A DNA stretch of 64,000 nucleotides from Caldicellulosiruptor naganoensis (GCF_026914285.1 NZ_CP113864.1:2077001-2141000), one strand, 5' to 3'; shown: positions 10,287 through 20,015, counted from the stretch's first letter. The notes: a model not told the origin generated them from the sequence alone. Numbers and translations: made by a program.

Positions 10287-11278
10287 TTAAATCTGTTTTT
10301 CTAACCATTTTATAAAGTCAAGGTAAAATTCTCTTTCTGATATCACCTCGTTGAGCTTTGCTGTAAACACCTTTTCAGACCAGCTCTTTTTGCCATTGTA
10401 GTATCTGTTGCATGTCTTCCAGTACCTGTATGGAAAGAGAAGTATAATGTAAATCAGTTCAAGTTCATCTTTGCTCAGAGGTGAAATATTTGAATACCAG
10501 TTTAAGATACTCTCTCCTGTTTTTATATCCCAATGAATTCTTTTTAATACCTTTTGCATAAAGCTTGTGATGTCAATTACTCTCAAATCATATGTAAGAT
10601 TGTCAAAGTCAATTATATAAACATCTCCATCTTGTGTATAGAGGATGTTATGGTATGAATAGTCGCGGTGGATAAAACCTCTTTTTTGTCTTGCCTCTTC
10701 GCAAAGACTACTGTAGTTAGAGTTTTTGAGCTTCTCAAAAGCTTCTTTGGCAAGTTCATGGTAATATGAATATGTAAACAAGTACTCATAATCAAACATG
10801 CTTTTTCTTTTCTCTGCCATCTTTCTCATAAGCAAAAACTTGTTACACCTTTTCTCAAAGCGTGTCATTAGCTTTCCTACATTATCTCTTATCCTTGCCC
10901 CTTGCGGAACATTTGTATAACCATATGAAGCTTCGTGCATAAGTGTAAGCTTTTCTGTTGCAGCTTTTAGTTCAATGGGATTTTCAAGCTCACATTCTCT
11001 TGCATCAATCCAGTCGGTGAGAACATAAATATCGTCGTTTAATATAACATAAGGCTACCTCTTTTACTTAAGTTAAACCTGTCTATATCCAAAAACCCTC
11101 TTGAAACAAGATGTTCCTTACCTCCGTGGATAAAAAGAAGCGTTTCAACTGAGTAGTCAACTTTTTTAAAACACTTTAAACCACTGTCTGTTGAGAGCAC
11201 AAGGATGTCACAAATAGACATAAAATAAAAAACCTCTATATTAAAAAATTGAGTTATCTTATCTCTTAGCAAAATCAT
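10287..11278 (-). pseudogene. CotS-family kinase-fold gene, frameshifted (copy 1 of 3)
   Basis: This resembles the CotS/YsxE spore-coat protein family, which has an aminoglycoside-phosphotransferase-like kinase fold. The catalytic segments FIHRDYSYHN and VYIIDFDN are kept in the C-terminal half. The N-terminal half reads from the ATG at 11278 (GGAAGGTG upstream) to RFNLSKRGSLM. The frame must then shift near 11050-11060, after which it reads PYVILNDDIYVLTDWIDARE and on to the end. The total length of 992 nt is not a multiple of three, which supports a single-base lesion. It is the last of three tandem paralogues. Confidence 0.75.
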
Positions 11279-11321
11279 AAAAAACACCTTCCACTAAAAA
11301 CTATAAGAAAAGTTATGATAT

Positions 11322-12292
11322 TTAATGCAGGGAGGTGAGAATTTTATCCTTGTACTTATACTTTTCGCAAATTCTGTTTATCTTCTCTTCAAATCCTTCA
11401 GATGCCCAATCCAGATTTCCAAGCTTTAACACTTTTTTAACTGCACTAAAATACTCATAAGGAAGGATCATAATTGCTAATATAAGTTTTTGTCTGTACT
11501 CATCAAAAGAGGTGATGTAAAAACCCCTGATAATTTTGTCAAAGTCTAAATCCTTATTTCTTATTATAGTAAGCTCTTTACAAATGTTGCAATGTCTTTT
11601 TCGCGAATGTTCAGCTCAACATCAAACAAATTTATCAGCCTCAATTTATTATAGCTTTTTACTATATTGTGTATGGTAAGCTTTCCATGAACAAATCTAT
11701 TTTCCTGCATAGAACGTCTAATGAGGCTGAGGTATTTGTCGTCTTCCAATATCTTCATTGCTTTTTCAACATGCTCGATATTCTTATCAATTGTCCTCAA
11801 AATGGAGTTTCTTACCTTCTCATTTTTGATAAGATCTGGATTTTGCTTTATCTTTGTAAAAACTGAATACATATTCCTTGCGGCAATTCTGTCTTTGGCG
11901 TAAGAGGCTTTATACCTTGCACCAATTGTAGATAAAATATTAGTGGAAGCTGCATGGAAAGTGTTTATAAACTCTATACAATTTGAGATTTTTTTCTCAT
12001 TGATTTCTACAGGTTCTTTTTTGAAGTGTTCAATTAACACATAAAGTGATTTGTCAAACCTCAGGTAAGGGCAACCATCTTTTGTTGAGACAATCTTTTC
12101 AAAACTAACAAATTTATTTTCTTTCAAATGCTCTTGGCAATGATAAATAAAAACAATCTCTGCAGGAGAAAGTTTTATCTTTTTAGCAATATACTCTGCT
12201 TTTGTAGTTTTTATCAAAAATTCATTTTTCAGTTGTTTCATATTCTTTATATTCATCCCATATTGAATTGAGATAATATTTTTCAGTGCCAA
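11322..12292 (-). pseudogene. CotS-family gene, frameshifted and lacking catalytic residues (copy 2 of 3)
   Basis: The likely start is a TTG at 12292 with GGAAGGGAAG upstream, overlapping the stop of copy 3. That overlap suggests translational coupling. The frame is open to 11564. The natural C-terminus continues one frame over (TIIRNKDLDFDKIIRGFY, later MILPYEYFSAVKKVLKLGN) to a stop at 11322. In the kinase-fold core the usual HxD is HGKLTIHN and the metal-binding DFD is replaced by INLFDVEL. This copy had therefore probably lost catalysis before the frameshift. Confidence 0.7.
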
Positions 12293-13287
12293 ATCATCTT
12301 CCCTTCCACGATCTTACTTATTATCATCTCCTTTCTTGTCTGTGTTTCAATTGCACCTTTTAGTCTTTTGAGATAGTATTTCTCACTCCATGGCCATTTC
12401 TCAAAGTAGTACTGGAATCCAACCTGCCATACTTCTTGTGGGAAAAGCATCAAAATCTAAAATACTTCAAACCAAAATTTTTGAGGAATATTCATTTCTT
12501 TTAAAAGTTTCAGATAAAATTTAAAAATATTAATATCCCTGTCATTCGTTTTTAAAATCCTAATACCCAAGTTCACAAAATCGTGAACATCGTAATCAAA
12601 AACAGCATAATCAAAGTCTATAAGATAAACATTGCCGCAAGCGAAAATAAAATTATGATGAGCAGGGTCGTGGTGGACAAGCACTTTTTTGTTGAGCATA
12701 CTAAAATAAGAGCCTATCTTTTTCATATATAGCATATGCACTGAGCAAACCTGTCTTCAAATTTTTCACAAGCTTTTAAGAAATACTTATCAAATGTACT
12801 ACGTCCTTCTTTTTGATGTATAATATTCTTAATTGCCTTTATTTGTGAATATTTATTTTGAAAAATCTCCTCATAACAAGGAAGATGCATCCTGCTTTCC
12901 CTCTCTGCCAAAGACTTTGTCACTTCATGAAGATGGTGCAAGATTGCTACAACTACTTTCAAATCAGAAAATAGTTTGTAAGCAGCAGCCCTTCCATCAA
13001 TCCATTTACACAGAAGATAAACTATCCCAAATTCATCTAAAAAATAAAAGCCACCGTCTACTGTCTTTTCAAATTCAATCAGGTGGCCTTTAAATGATGT
13101 CCTTTTTCAGGTGTGAATATAAACTTAAGATAAAATCCACATGCCATTTGTCCACTTTACTCAGTTTCAAAAAATATTCTTTTTTATCCCTTGTTTGAAC
13201 AAAATATGCATGGGTTTTAATTGGCTCCACTTTCTTTATCCTGATAGAATAATTTTTCTCAACTAGCTTAAAATTTATACCCTCCAT
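12283..13287 (-). pseudogene. CotS-family gene with two frameshifts and a nonsense codon (copy 3 of 3)
   Basis: The gene reads from the ATG at 13287 through FFLKLSKVDKWHVDFIL-like sequence. It shifts frame near 13085 (then FYFLDEFGIVYLLCKWIDGR) and again near 12730-12740 (then KKVLVHHDPAHHNFIF and VYLIDFDYAVFDYDVHDF). It next meets an in-frame TAG at 12457-12459. Beyond the stop the same frame continues as ILMLFPQEVWQVGFQYYFEK to a TGA at 12283. The kinase-fold catalytic residues are present. It is the first of the three tandem genes in the direction of transcription and the most damaged. Confidence 0.75.
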
Positions 13288-13351
13288 GAAACTTTAGCTT
13301 TTTAAAATTATATAGTTTCAATTTCATTATATGGCTGGCTTTTTATTTTTG

Positions 13352-14248
13352 TTAATCAAAAAGCACTGTATACTTTTCAGCAAATCTATATGGATGATAA
13401 GACATCTTCGCTTTTCTTATTCCTTCTTTCCCCAAGTCCTCTTCTCTGTTGACAAATTCAAAGTCTTGCCAGAATTCTACTAAGAATTTATTGTTAATAA
13501 AAGCATAAAGTCCTTCTATGTCTGGGTCAGCTTTTTCGATGTGAATCACAACTGTATTTTGATTTAAAGGCTCACCAAATGTAAACGCCTTTATTCTTCC
13601 ATCAATAAAAATTACCATACCTTGATACGAAAGCCTATCAAAGTTCCTGATTGCTCTTTCAATTGCCAGCTTCTCGAATGTAAGACCAATATCATTTTGC
13701 CCGTTTTTCTTCTCATACCATTCACATTCAAAATCCCAGCAAAGCTTAACAATCTCATCATCAATCCTTTTCCACTCATAATTATTGCCGTAAAGACGTA
13801 AAAACTTGTTTATATGATTCTTTTTTGCATGATACTTTTTACCTTTAAGTTGTACCAAATCCTGGACTCTGTAGACATAGTCTGAAAGGTCTCTTTCGAA
13901 TATACTCTCAAACTTCATACCACACTGAGTCAGCATATCAATGGTCTTTTTAGATGCTCTTTTCAACATGAACTTATAACCTTGCTCCTCAAAATATCTC
14001 TTTACTTTTTCAATCACATTTGGAAGTTTATCAATGCTATTTCCAACAGGGCCATGTAAAAATGGTGGCTGGTTGTAGGGTTTTGCCATGATTAGTAAAA
14101 ACTCATCTTCTTCTGTAAAGTGAATATCGTAAAAAGGGTCCCACATAAAAAGGTTTGTAAATGTTAGGTCAGCAATTTCAGGTTGAAAAATTTTAAAATA
14201 TTCGTCAAAAATTTTTTTGTGGGAGATATCTATTTTATAAAATTTCAT
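13352..14248 (-). CDS. DUF2156 (LPG-synthase C-terminal-like, GNAT-fold) protein
   Basis: A 298-residue protein of the DUF2156 family, related to the acyltransferase domain of lysylphosphatidylglycerol synthases. Family-like segments are the N-terminal ADLTFTNLFMWDPFYDIHF, then KGKKYHAKKNHINKFLRLYG, the central IFIDGRIKAFTFGEPLN and the C-terminal VNREEDLGKEGIRKAKMSYH. It has no membrane segments, so it is probably a free-standing acyltransferase with unknown substrate. The ATG at 14248 is chosen because GGGGGT precedes it and the family starts there. It lies upstream of the CotS-like genes on the same strand and is divergent from the sensor pair. Confidence 0.85.
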   Translation of the reverse strand: MKFYKIDISHKKIFDEYFKIFQPEIADLTFTNLFMWDPFYDIHFTEEDEFLLIMAKPYNQPPFLHGPVGNSIDKLPNVIEKVKRYFEEQGYKFMLKRASKKTIDMLTQCGMKFESIFERDLSDYVYRVQDLVQLKGKKYHAKKNHINKFLRLYGNNYEWKRIDDEIVKLCWDFECEWYEKKNGQNDIGLTFEKLAIERAIRNFDRLSYQGMVIFIDGRIKAFTFGEPLNQNTVVIHIEKADPDIEGLYAFINNKFLVEFWQDFEFVNREEDLGKEGIRKAKMSYHPYRFAEKYTVLFD

Positions 14249-14345
14249 ACTTTTACCCCCATATCGATACAAAAATTTTGAATAAAATTCAAAGAGAATA
14301 TATAATATCATATAGAATACTTTTGTAAAACAGAGGATTCAAAAA

Positions 14346-14852
14346 ATGGTTACTTACATAGTGCTGTATCCACTTTATTTTTTAAAGGTGTTTTTCCTTG
14401 TAAGTTTGATACTAAGTCTGTTTGGCGTATGTTACAACCCCAAAAAGATATTAGTTGTAAGTTTTATACAGGCACTGTGGGATACCATTGTGTTTAACAA
14501 CGGAATCAATCTAATGCTGGGTTTAATCCTCATGACAGTTTGCTTGATACTTTTATATATCATATATCTAAAACTTCTACCCTTATATGGTATCATTTTA
14601 GGTCTACTTTCGCAATCATTATGTCTTGCATTAAAGTTTGGAGGATATTCAATAATTAGCACCATTGCTTATAATCTATCGCTCACACCATCTGTTCTTA
14701 TTTGTGATATTGTCACATTGGTAATAGAAATAATTATCATGAGTATTATGTTAGCAGTAGTTAAGAGTAAGAAATATTTCTTATTCGACATCTGCAAACT
14801 ACTTCCAATTACATCCGAAAAAGGGAATGAAGCTGGCTATGAAGAAAAATGA
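14346..14852 (+). CDS. Five-helix integral membrane protein, putative sensor partner of the next kinase
   Basis: A 168-residue protein with about five hydrophobic helices, at roughly 5-27, 33-50, 53-75, 77-95 and 113-140. It ends in a charged tail. I cannot assign it to a named family. Its composition and layout resemble the multi-helix N-terminal sensor halves of AgrC/GHKL-type histidine kinases. It overlaps the start of the downstream histidine kinase by 14-26 bases, so the two are almost certainly co-translated. A two-part membrane sensor is an inference from this coupling. Confidence 0.65.
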   Translation: MVTYIVLYPLYFLKVFFLVSLILSLFGVCYNPKKILVVSFIQALWDTIVFNNGINLMLGLILMTVCLILLYIIYLKLLPLYGIILGLLSQSLCLALKFGGYSIISTIAYNLSLTPSVLICDIVTLVIEIIIMSIMLAVVKSKKYFLFDICKLLPITSEKGNEAGYEEK

Positions 14853-15714
14853 GCAGACAAAATTTTTACTTGCAATTCTCTTTCTGCTATTTCTAATTAT
14901 ATTCCTGCTTATATACTCAATCTATTTTGTCAACACAGAACTTATAAAACACCTTAGAATCCCTCTATGGCAGAGAATACTTGTTATATACTCATTTACT
15001 TTGCTTGCAATCTTGAACTTATTCACCGTCAAAATTCTTTTTTCGGCACTGAGCACACTTAAGGCAACCCACATTTATAGAGACAATATAAAATCATTGG
15101 ACAACTTTATAAACATCTTAAGAGCTCAGCGGCATGAATTTAACAACCATCTTCAGATAATCTGGGGACTTATTTGTGTTGGAAAATACGATGACGCTGT
15201 GCGCTATATTGAGCAAATTAGCGAAAATCTCAAAAGTACATCAAAGTTTTATGGGCTTGGGTGTGCAGAGCTTTCGGCTTTGATATTCGCAAAAAGTTCT
15301 TTGGCTCAAAAATACGATATAAATTTTGAGTTTCATTACAATGTAGATTTTAGCAATCAAAAGTTTGACTCAATGGACCTCATAAATATCTGTGGTAACC
15401 TCATTGACAATGCTTTTTATTATGCCAAGTGCTCATTTTCAAAATATGTGCTTCTTGAGATAAATGATACAGGAAGTCAAATTGAAATTCTTATTACAAA
15501 CTCTGGTTCATACATTGATGATTGCAAAAAAGAAAAGATATTTGAGTTTGGATATTCAACAAAAAATTCAACTGGATTAGGACTTTTTATTGTAAAGTCT
15601 ACTGTTGAAAAATATGGTGGCCAGATCGAGGTCTTCTCAGAGTATAAAAACTACGATAAACATGAAAGAGAAGGATACACAACATTCAAAGTAATTTTGC
15701 CAAAAAAAATATAA
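14827..15714 (+). CDS. Membrane sensor histidine kinase with Spo0B-type phosphoacceptor domain
   Basis: A 295-residue kinase with two N-terminal membrane helices (about 12-35 and 48-70). A dimerisation/phosphoacceptor segment LRAQRHEFNNHLQIIWGL follows (His103), typical of the SpoOB_a/CitA/DcuS group. It ends in a GHKL ATPase with an N box (NICGNLIDNAFYYA) and a G box (STGLGLFIVKSTVEKYGG). There is no PAS or periplasmic domain, so input probably comes from the overlapping five-helix protein. No response regulator gene is adjacent. The start could be the ATG at 14827 or the one at 14839. Confidence 0.85.
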   Translation: MKLAMKKNEQTKFLLAILFLLFLIIFLLIYSIYFVNTELIKHLRIPLWQRILVIYSFTLLAILNLFTVKILFSALSTLKATHIYRDNIKSLDNFINILRAQRHEFNNHLQIIWGLICVGKYDDAVRYIEQISENLKSTSKFYGLGCAELSALIFAKSSLAQKYDINFEFHYNVDFSNQKFDSMDLINICGNLIDNAFYYAKCSFSKYVLLEINDTGSQIEILITNSGSYIDDCKKEKIFEFGYSTKNSTGLGLFIVKSTVEKYGGQIEVFSEYKNYDKHEREGYTTFKVILPKKI

Positions 15715-15750
15715 CCTCTTCTACTCATTTGAAGAGGTTATATTTTTTTA
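15713..15750 (+). terminator. Terminator after the histidine kinase
   Basis: AACCTCTTC (15713-15721) pairs with GAAGAGGTT (15731-15739), followed by a T-rich run. Confidence 0.85.
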
Positions 15751-15775
15751 TCTTTAAACTTTTATTGTTTTCAAC

Positions 15776-15867
15776 TGGCGGAGAAGGAGGGACTCGAACC
15801 CTCGCGTCGGTTTTACCCGACCTACGCCCTTAGCAGGGGCGCCTCTTCACCACTTGAGTACTTCTCC
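15776..15867 (-). tRNA. tRNA-Ser (GCT)
   Basis: A type II tRNA with a long variable arm. The acceptor stem GGAGAAG pairs with CTTCTCC, discriminator G precedes an encoded CCA, and the T loop is GGTTCGAACCC. The anticodon arm is CCCCT-GCT-AAGGG, so it reads AGC/AGU serine codons. It is about 92 nt including CCA. Confidence 0.97.
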
Positions 15868-15915
15868 GCGTGGCTCAATAGACATCTTTTATTATAGCCT
15901 AAATATTTTCTCTCG

Positions 15916-16890
15916 TCAAGGCTGAACAATCACTTTTAGCTGTTTTTCATACCTCTTGTTAAGAGCCTGAGAAAGCTCTTTTAAGGAAATTTTATGAGTT
16001 ATTAGATGCTTTAGATTAATTTTTTTGCTTTCAAGAAGTTCAATTGCTAACTTTTGCGTAAACGGATTTACAAACGACCAATAAACCTTTGCCTCTTTTT
16101 TGAACATCTCAAAGGGGTTTATTAAGACATTTGTCTTTGGTGATGGCACAGAAAATACAAGTAACTGTCCTCCTTTTTCAAGCTTTTCAAATGCCATCTC
16201 AATACTCTCTTTTGTTCCTGCACATTCAATTACAATGTCAAATCTTTCGTCAGTACTTTCTTCAATTATATCCTTTATACCCTGCCCTTTTGCAACCTCT
16301 TTTCTAAAGTCATCTATCTCATATCCATATAAATTGTAAACGCCATAAAGTTTCAAAATCTCAAGCATAATAAGACCAATTGGACCAAGACCAATTATCA
16401 GTACCTTATCAGTTGCCTTTATTTCAAGTTTTTCAATTCCATGGAGGCAGCAGGCAAGAGGTTCTGCCAATGCTGCCTCCTCAAAGCTTATGTCTTCAAA
16501 CACAATTGCTTGCTTTTCAGGAACAACAGCATACTCTGCAAATCCACCATTTAAGTTTACACCCAACGCTAATAAATTTTCACAAAGCTGAATCTTCCCA
16601 CTTCTACAGAATTTGCATACCCCACAGTAAATATTTGGGTCAATACTTACTTTATCGCCTATCTTAAAAAGAGAGCTTTTTGTCTCAACCACTTCCCCGC
16701 AAAACTCATGCCCTAAAATGACAGGGTGCGTGACTTTTGCAGAACCTTCTTCACCACTAAATATGTGCACATCTGTGCCACATATTCCACAAGCCTTGAC
16801 CTTTACCAAAATTTCTCCTTGCTTCAACGGTGGTAAATCAATCTCTTCTACTTTCAGATTCTTTTGACCATAAAATACCGCTGCCTTCAC
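15916..16890 (-). CDS. Zinc-dependent medium-chain alcohol/polyol dehydrogenase
   Basis: A 324-residue dehydrogenase of the GroES-like zinc family (sorbitol/threonine dehydrogenase group). Catalytic-zinc ligands are in KACGICGTDVHIF and GHEFCGEV. The structural-zinc cysteines are in CGVCKFCRSGKIQLC. The NAD-binding Rossmann motif is IIGLGPIGLIMLEI. The GTG at 16890 (M-K-A-A-V-F-Y-G) is preferred because GAAGGG precedes it; an earlier in-frame GTG at 16944 has no ribosome site. The GH130 gene lies just upstream on the same strand, so a role in sugar or polyol use is likely. The substrate is not determined. Confidence 0.85.
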   Translation of the reverse strand: MKAAVFYGQKNLKVEEIDLPPLKQGEILVKVKACGICGTDVHIFSGEEGSAKVTHPVILGHEFCGEVVETKSSLFKIGDKVSIDPNIYCGVCKFCRSGKIQLCENLLALGVNLNGGFAEYAVVPEKQAIVFEDISFEEAALAEPLACCLHGIEKLEIKATDKVLIIGLGPIGLIMLEILKLYGVYNLYGYEIDDFRKEVAKGQGIKDIIEESTDERFDIVIECAGTKESIEMAFEKLEKGGQLLVFSVPSPKTNVLINPFEMFKKEAKVYWSFVNPFTQKLAIELLESKKINLKHLITHKISLKELSQALNKRYEKQLKVIVQP

Positions 16891-16960
16891 TTTTTTACCC
16901 TTCTTTTTTGAGTAAAGAACTTTTTCTATTTTAGAGTTTAACACTTTTTACTCTAATTTT

Positions 16961-17854
16961 TCAATCGAATTTTATCTTTTCCTTATTGAACTTTGCAACG
17001 CCAATTACAGTGTCTGCCCCACCATAGTAGACCCAAACCTCATCGCCAACCTCTGCATGACCACAGCTAAAAACAACGTTTGGTATGTATCCATCAACTT
17101 CCCAAGAAAGTTCTGGCTCTAATATTGGCTCAGAAAGTCGTGATAGCACTTTTGTTGGGTCATTTGCGTCCAATAGTACCGCACCAAGCCTGTAAACATT
17201 TTTATTGTCAGCTGCATGGTATATAACAAGCCATCCAAACTTGACCTTGATTGGTGGTCCTGCAACGCCTATTCGGCTGCTCTCCCATGAATTTTCACGT
17301 ACTGTCAGTATTTCCACATGGTCTGTCCAGTGAATCAAATCATCTGAAAATGCAAGCCACATATTTGGATATCTTCTGTGGAACATCACATACCTGCCAT
17401 TTATCTTTTCTGGGAAAAGAGCTGCATCCTTGTTTGGCTCGTCAAGTGCAACTCCCATTCTCTCCCATTTAATTAGGTTGTTTGACTTTGCAATCATTAT
17501 CCTAAAATCGCCATCATACCTTCCACCAAAGCCGGTGTATGTCATGTAAAATGTCCCATCAATCTCCACAATCCTTGGGTCCTCTATCCCTCTTCTTTCT
17601 TGTTCATTCTCGGCAACCATCACTGGCTTGTCAAGCCTGTAAAAGTTAATACCATCTGTTGACACTGCATATCCAATTGTTGAGACATACTCTCCATAAT
17701 TCTCGTGAGGTGGAATGTTAGTTGCCCTGTAAATTAGATGAAATAGCCCTCTGTGATAGATGGCTGCTGCATTGAAAACTGCTGCCCTTTCCCATTCATT
17801 CTCCTCTTTTGGTCTTAGCACAGGTTTGTCTGTCACTCTTTGGAGTTTGAACAT
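16961..17854 (-). CDS. GH130 family glycoside phosphorylase
   Basis: A five-bladed beta-propeller enzyme of GH130, whose members phosphorolyse beta-mannosides and related links. The motifs are LIYRATN, RGIEDPRIVEIDGTFYMTYT (with the catalytic Asp), DAALFPEKINGRYVMFHRR and YHAADNKNVYRLGAVLLD. It is cytoplasmic, with no signal peptide. The frame is open up to a GTG at 17914, but the family-like N-terminus begins at the ATG at 17854 (M-F-K-L-Q-R-V-T-D-K-P-V-L). Neither start has an ideal ribosome site. It probably shares a transcript with the alcohol dehydrogenase downstream. Linkage specificity cannot be read from sequence. Confidence 0.88.
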   Translation of the reverse strand: MFKLQRVTDKPVLRPKEENEWERAAVFNAAAIYHRGLFHLIYRATNIPPHENYGEYVSTIGYAVSTDGINFYRLDKPVMVAENEQERRGIEDPRIVEIDGTFYMTYTGFGGRYDGDFRIMIAKSNNLIKWERMGVALDEPNKDAALFPEKINGRYVMFHRRYPNMWLAFSDDLIHWTDHVEILTVRENSWESSRIGVAGPPIKVKFGWLVIYHAADNKNVYRLGAVLLDANDPTKVLSRLSEPILEPELSWEVDGYIPNVVFSCGHAEVGDEVWVYYGGADTVIGVAKFNKEKIKFD

Positions 17855-18008
17855 AAAAGTGTCTTGCGCCCCCTTTTGTCTTTCAATCAATTTTTCTTTT
17901 GGATTTATCCTCACATAATTTTAATTGAACTCTTGAAAATTGCAATTGAAAAAAAATCCTGTCTTTCAATGAACTTTTTTTTGGAAATTGATTTGTCATG
18001 GATGAACA

Positions 18009-18040
18009 ATAAAAAGCCTCCTTGTTTGTCAAGGAGGCAA
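18009..18040 (-). terminator. Terminator after the 3D/G5 protein gene
   Basis: GCCTCCTTG (18016-18024) pairs with CAAGGAGGC (18030-18038). In the minus direction it is followed by TTTTTATT. Confidence 0.85.
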
Positions 18041-18060
18041 GGATATCTTTTACAGAGTTT

Positions 18061-19089
18061 TTAGTCCGCAAGCACATAAACTTTTACACGTCGCACACCA
18101 AACTTGTACGCATCTTTCTCTACAAATACGTCTATTCTGTTCCCCTTTATTGCCGAACCTGTATCAAGAGCTGTAGCAAATCCATAACCCTCAACATAAA
18201 GCCTTGTGCCAAGCGGAATTACACGCGGGTCAACCGCAACAACACCACGCCGAACTCTGTGTCCTGTTGCTGTTTTGCCATAGTCAGGATGTTTCGGGCT
18301 TTTTCCTGTGTCACTTGGCGAAAGAGTATAAGCTGTTGCAATCATAGTGTAAACCTTTTTGTACCTCACAATTTCGCCTCTTGAGGTCTTAAACCATCTT
18401 ATTGCTCCAACTTCAACAATTCTCGGCTTTGGACTTTTCACAATCTTTTGTCCAATTAGCTTTCTCTCAACCTCTTTACCATCTTCCATAACAACCCTGA
18501 ACCTTTTTTCAAGTACCCCATTTTGACCCTGTTGGACAATTCTATGCTTACCATAGTCCATACTATAATTTGTTTTCGTTATCGTAGGAAATGGTATATT
18601 TTGCTTTTCAACTACTATCTTTTCACTTACACGTGTAATTTTTATCACTGCGGGCTTTTCAAGCACCTGAGACAGCGGCAGATTTACCTTGTCTGCTTTC
18701 CCAATAGTTATACCTGCTTTTTTGATGGCATCTTCAACTGTACCAGCTGGGATATATACCACCTTTTCACTATCGTCTACCAAAATCTTTACTTCAAAAG
18801 CTCTTTTTATAACAATCTTAGTATTTTCATCAATCTTTGCATCTAAAGCCGGGCTAACATAGTCATCTTTTGTTACAGTAATTCCATTTTCTTCTAAAAC
18901 TTCTTTTACTGTTGATTTGATTGTTTTATAGTAAAAGGTCTTGCCGTCGATTGTCACACTTACCTCTTTTATCAGTGCCTGGGCTGTCATTGCGCCAAGC
19001 AGGATGGACAAGACAAATACAATGACAAAGGCAAGGATAAGCTTCTTTACGTCCCTTGGCTTTGCCACATGGCACTTGATTATACTCAT
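18061..19089 (-). CDS. Secreted DUF348-G5-3D domain protein (YabE/Rpf-like cell-wall protein)
   Basis: A 342-residue protein starting at the ATG at 19089 with AGGAGG upstream; a TTG two codons earlier is the longer alternative. A short basic stretch is followed by one membrane/signal helix (about 15-36). Then come ubiquitin-like DUF348 repeats, a G5 domain (region of EKRFRVVMEDGKEVERKLIG) and a C-terminal 3D domain. The 3D domain shows VVAVDPRVIPLGTRLYVEGYG and the DTGSAIKGNRIDVFV aspartates. Relatives are wall-remodelling factors with a lytic-transglycosylase-like barrel. It is monocistronic. Confidence 0.9.
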   Translation of the reverse strand: MSIIKCHVAKPRDVKKLILAFVIVFVLSILLGAMTAQALIKEVSVTIDGKTFYYKTIKSTVKEVLEENGITVTKDDYVSPALDAKIDENTKIVIKRAFEVKILVDDSEKVVYIPAGTVEDAIKKAGITIGKADKVNLPLSQVLEKPAVIKITRVSEKIVVEKQNIPFPTITKTNYSMDYGKHRIVQQGQNGVLEKRFRVVMEDGKEVERKLIGQKIVKSPKPRIVEVGAIRWFKTSRGEIVRYKKVYTMIATAYTLSPSDTGKSPKHPDYGKTATGHRVRRGVVAVDPRVIPLGTRLYVEGYGFATALDTGSAIKGNRIDVFVEKDAYKFGVRRVKVYVLAD

Positions 19090-19387
19090 AACCAACCTCC
19101 TATAAAATGGAGTTTTTTGTTCTAAACTTCTTTGTTATTTTAATTTAAAAAAATTTTTTTGTCAAATGACCTGAAAAGTCAAGAAATTTTCTTAACTTTC
19201 ACACCTTTCATATTTGAATTTTGTACCTTTTGACCACACATTATACACAAATTTTATTAAGTTTTACTCAATAAATTTCCTATTGATTGGCTGCCTCTAC
19301 AATTTTTTATTTTCTCTGTTTATTCTATGAAAAGAGGATTAAAATAGATATATGAAAAGAGTTTTTTCAAAAGAGATGATGTAGGTT

Positions 19388-19993
19388 ATGATTGGCCTTT
19401 TAAAATACCTTGTTGACAAATATGGCATTATCGGAATATTTTTGATTTTGCTGATTGAAGGGCTTGGAATACCTTTCCCAACCCAAATAGCCTACTTTGG
19501 GGCAGTTGCACTTTTAAACCTTAAAAAATACAACCCTTTTACATTGATTATGGTAATTTCTCTGGGAAATCTTTGTGGCAATCTCATAATAAATTTGCTT
19601 CTAAGAAGCGGCAGAAACTCCATCGTAAACCTTTTTGAAAAACTACTTAGAATAAAAAAAGAAACTCTGAGCTCTGTCAACAACTTCTTTGTAAAGTATG
19701 GAATATTTGCTGTGCCAATTGCAAGAATAATTGGTGTGCCGCGCACACCCGTAATTTTTTTGGCCGGAATTAGCAAAATGAATTTTTATGAATATGTCAT
19801 CTCCTCATTTATTGGTGATACAATCTGGGCTACCTTTTATGTTTATTTTTACTGGTACGGATTTAGCTTTTTTAAGCTTCTGTATGAAAGAGATATAAGC
19901 CTTTTCTGGGCTGCAATTTTTTTCTTGGTCGCCGTTGTAGTACTGGTGTGGACAATTGTTTTAAAAATTTTAGCAAAAAAGAAAAAGGTGTAA
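19388..19993 (+). CDS. DedA-family membrane protein
   Basis: A 201-residue integral membrane protein with about five hydrophobic segments. Features typical of DedA/SNARE-associated family members are IEGLGIPFPTQIAYFG, GNLCGNLIINLLLRSGR and the pair VPIARIIGVPRTPVIFLAGI. The family is implicated in lipid-carrier or phospholipid translocation and envelope homeostasis. Transcription is divergent from the 3D protein. The ribosome site is weak. Confidence 0.9.
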   Translation: MIGLLKYLVDKYGIIGIFLILLIEGLGIPFPTQIAYFGAVALLNLKKYNPFTLIMVISLGNLCGNLIINLLLRSGRNSIVNLFEKLLRIKKETLSSVNNFFVKYGIFAVPIARIIGVPRTPVIFLAGISKMNFYEYVISSFIGDTIWATFYVYFYWYGFSFFKLLYERDISLFWAAIFFLVAVVVLVWTIVLKILAKKKKV

Positions 19994-20014
19994 GGCTAAA
20001 AACCTCACACCTTT
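19983..20014. terminator. Bidirectional terminator between DedA and the reductase gene
   Basis: AAAAGGTGTAAGG and CCTCACACCTTTT form an imperfect stem directly at the ends of the two convergent genes. Confidence 0.7.
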
Positions 20015-20015
20015 T

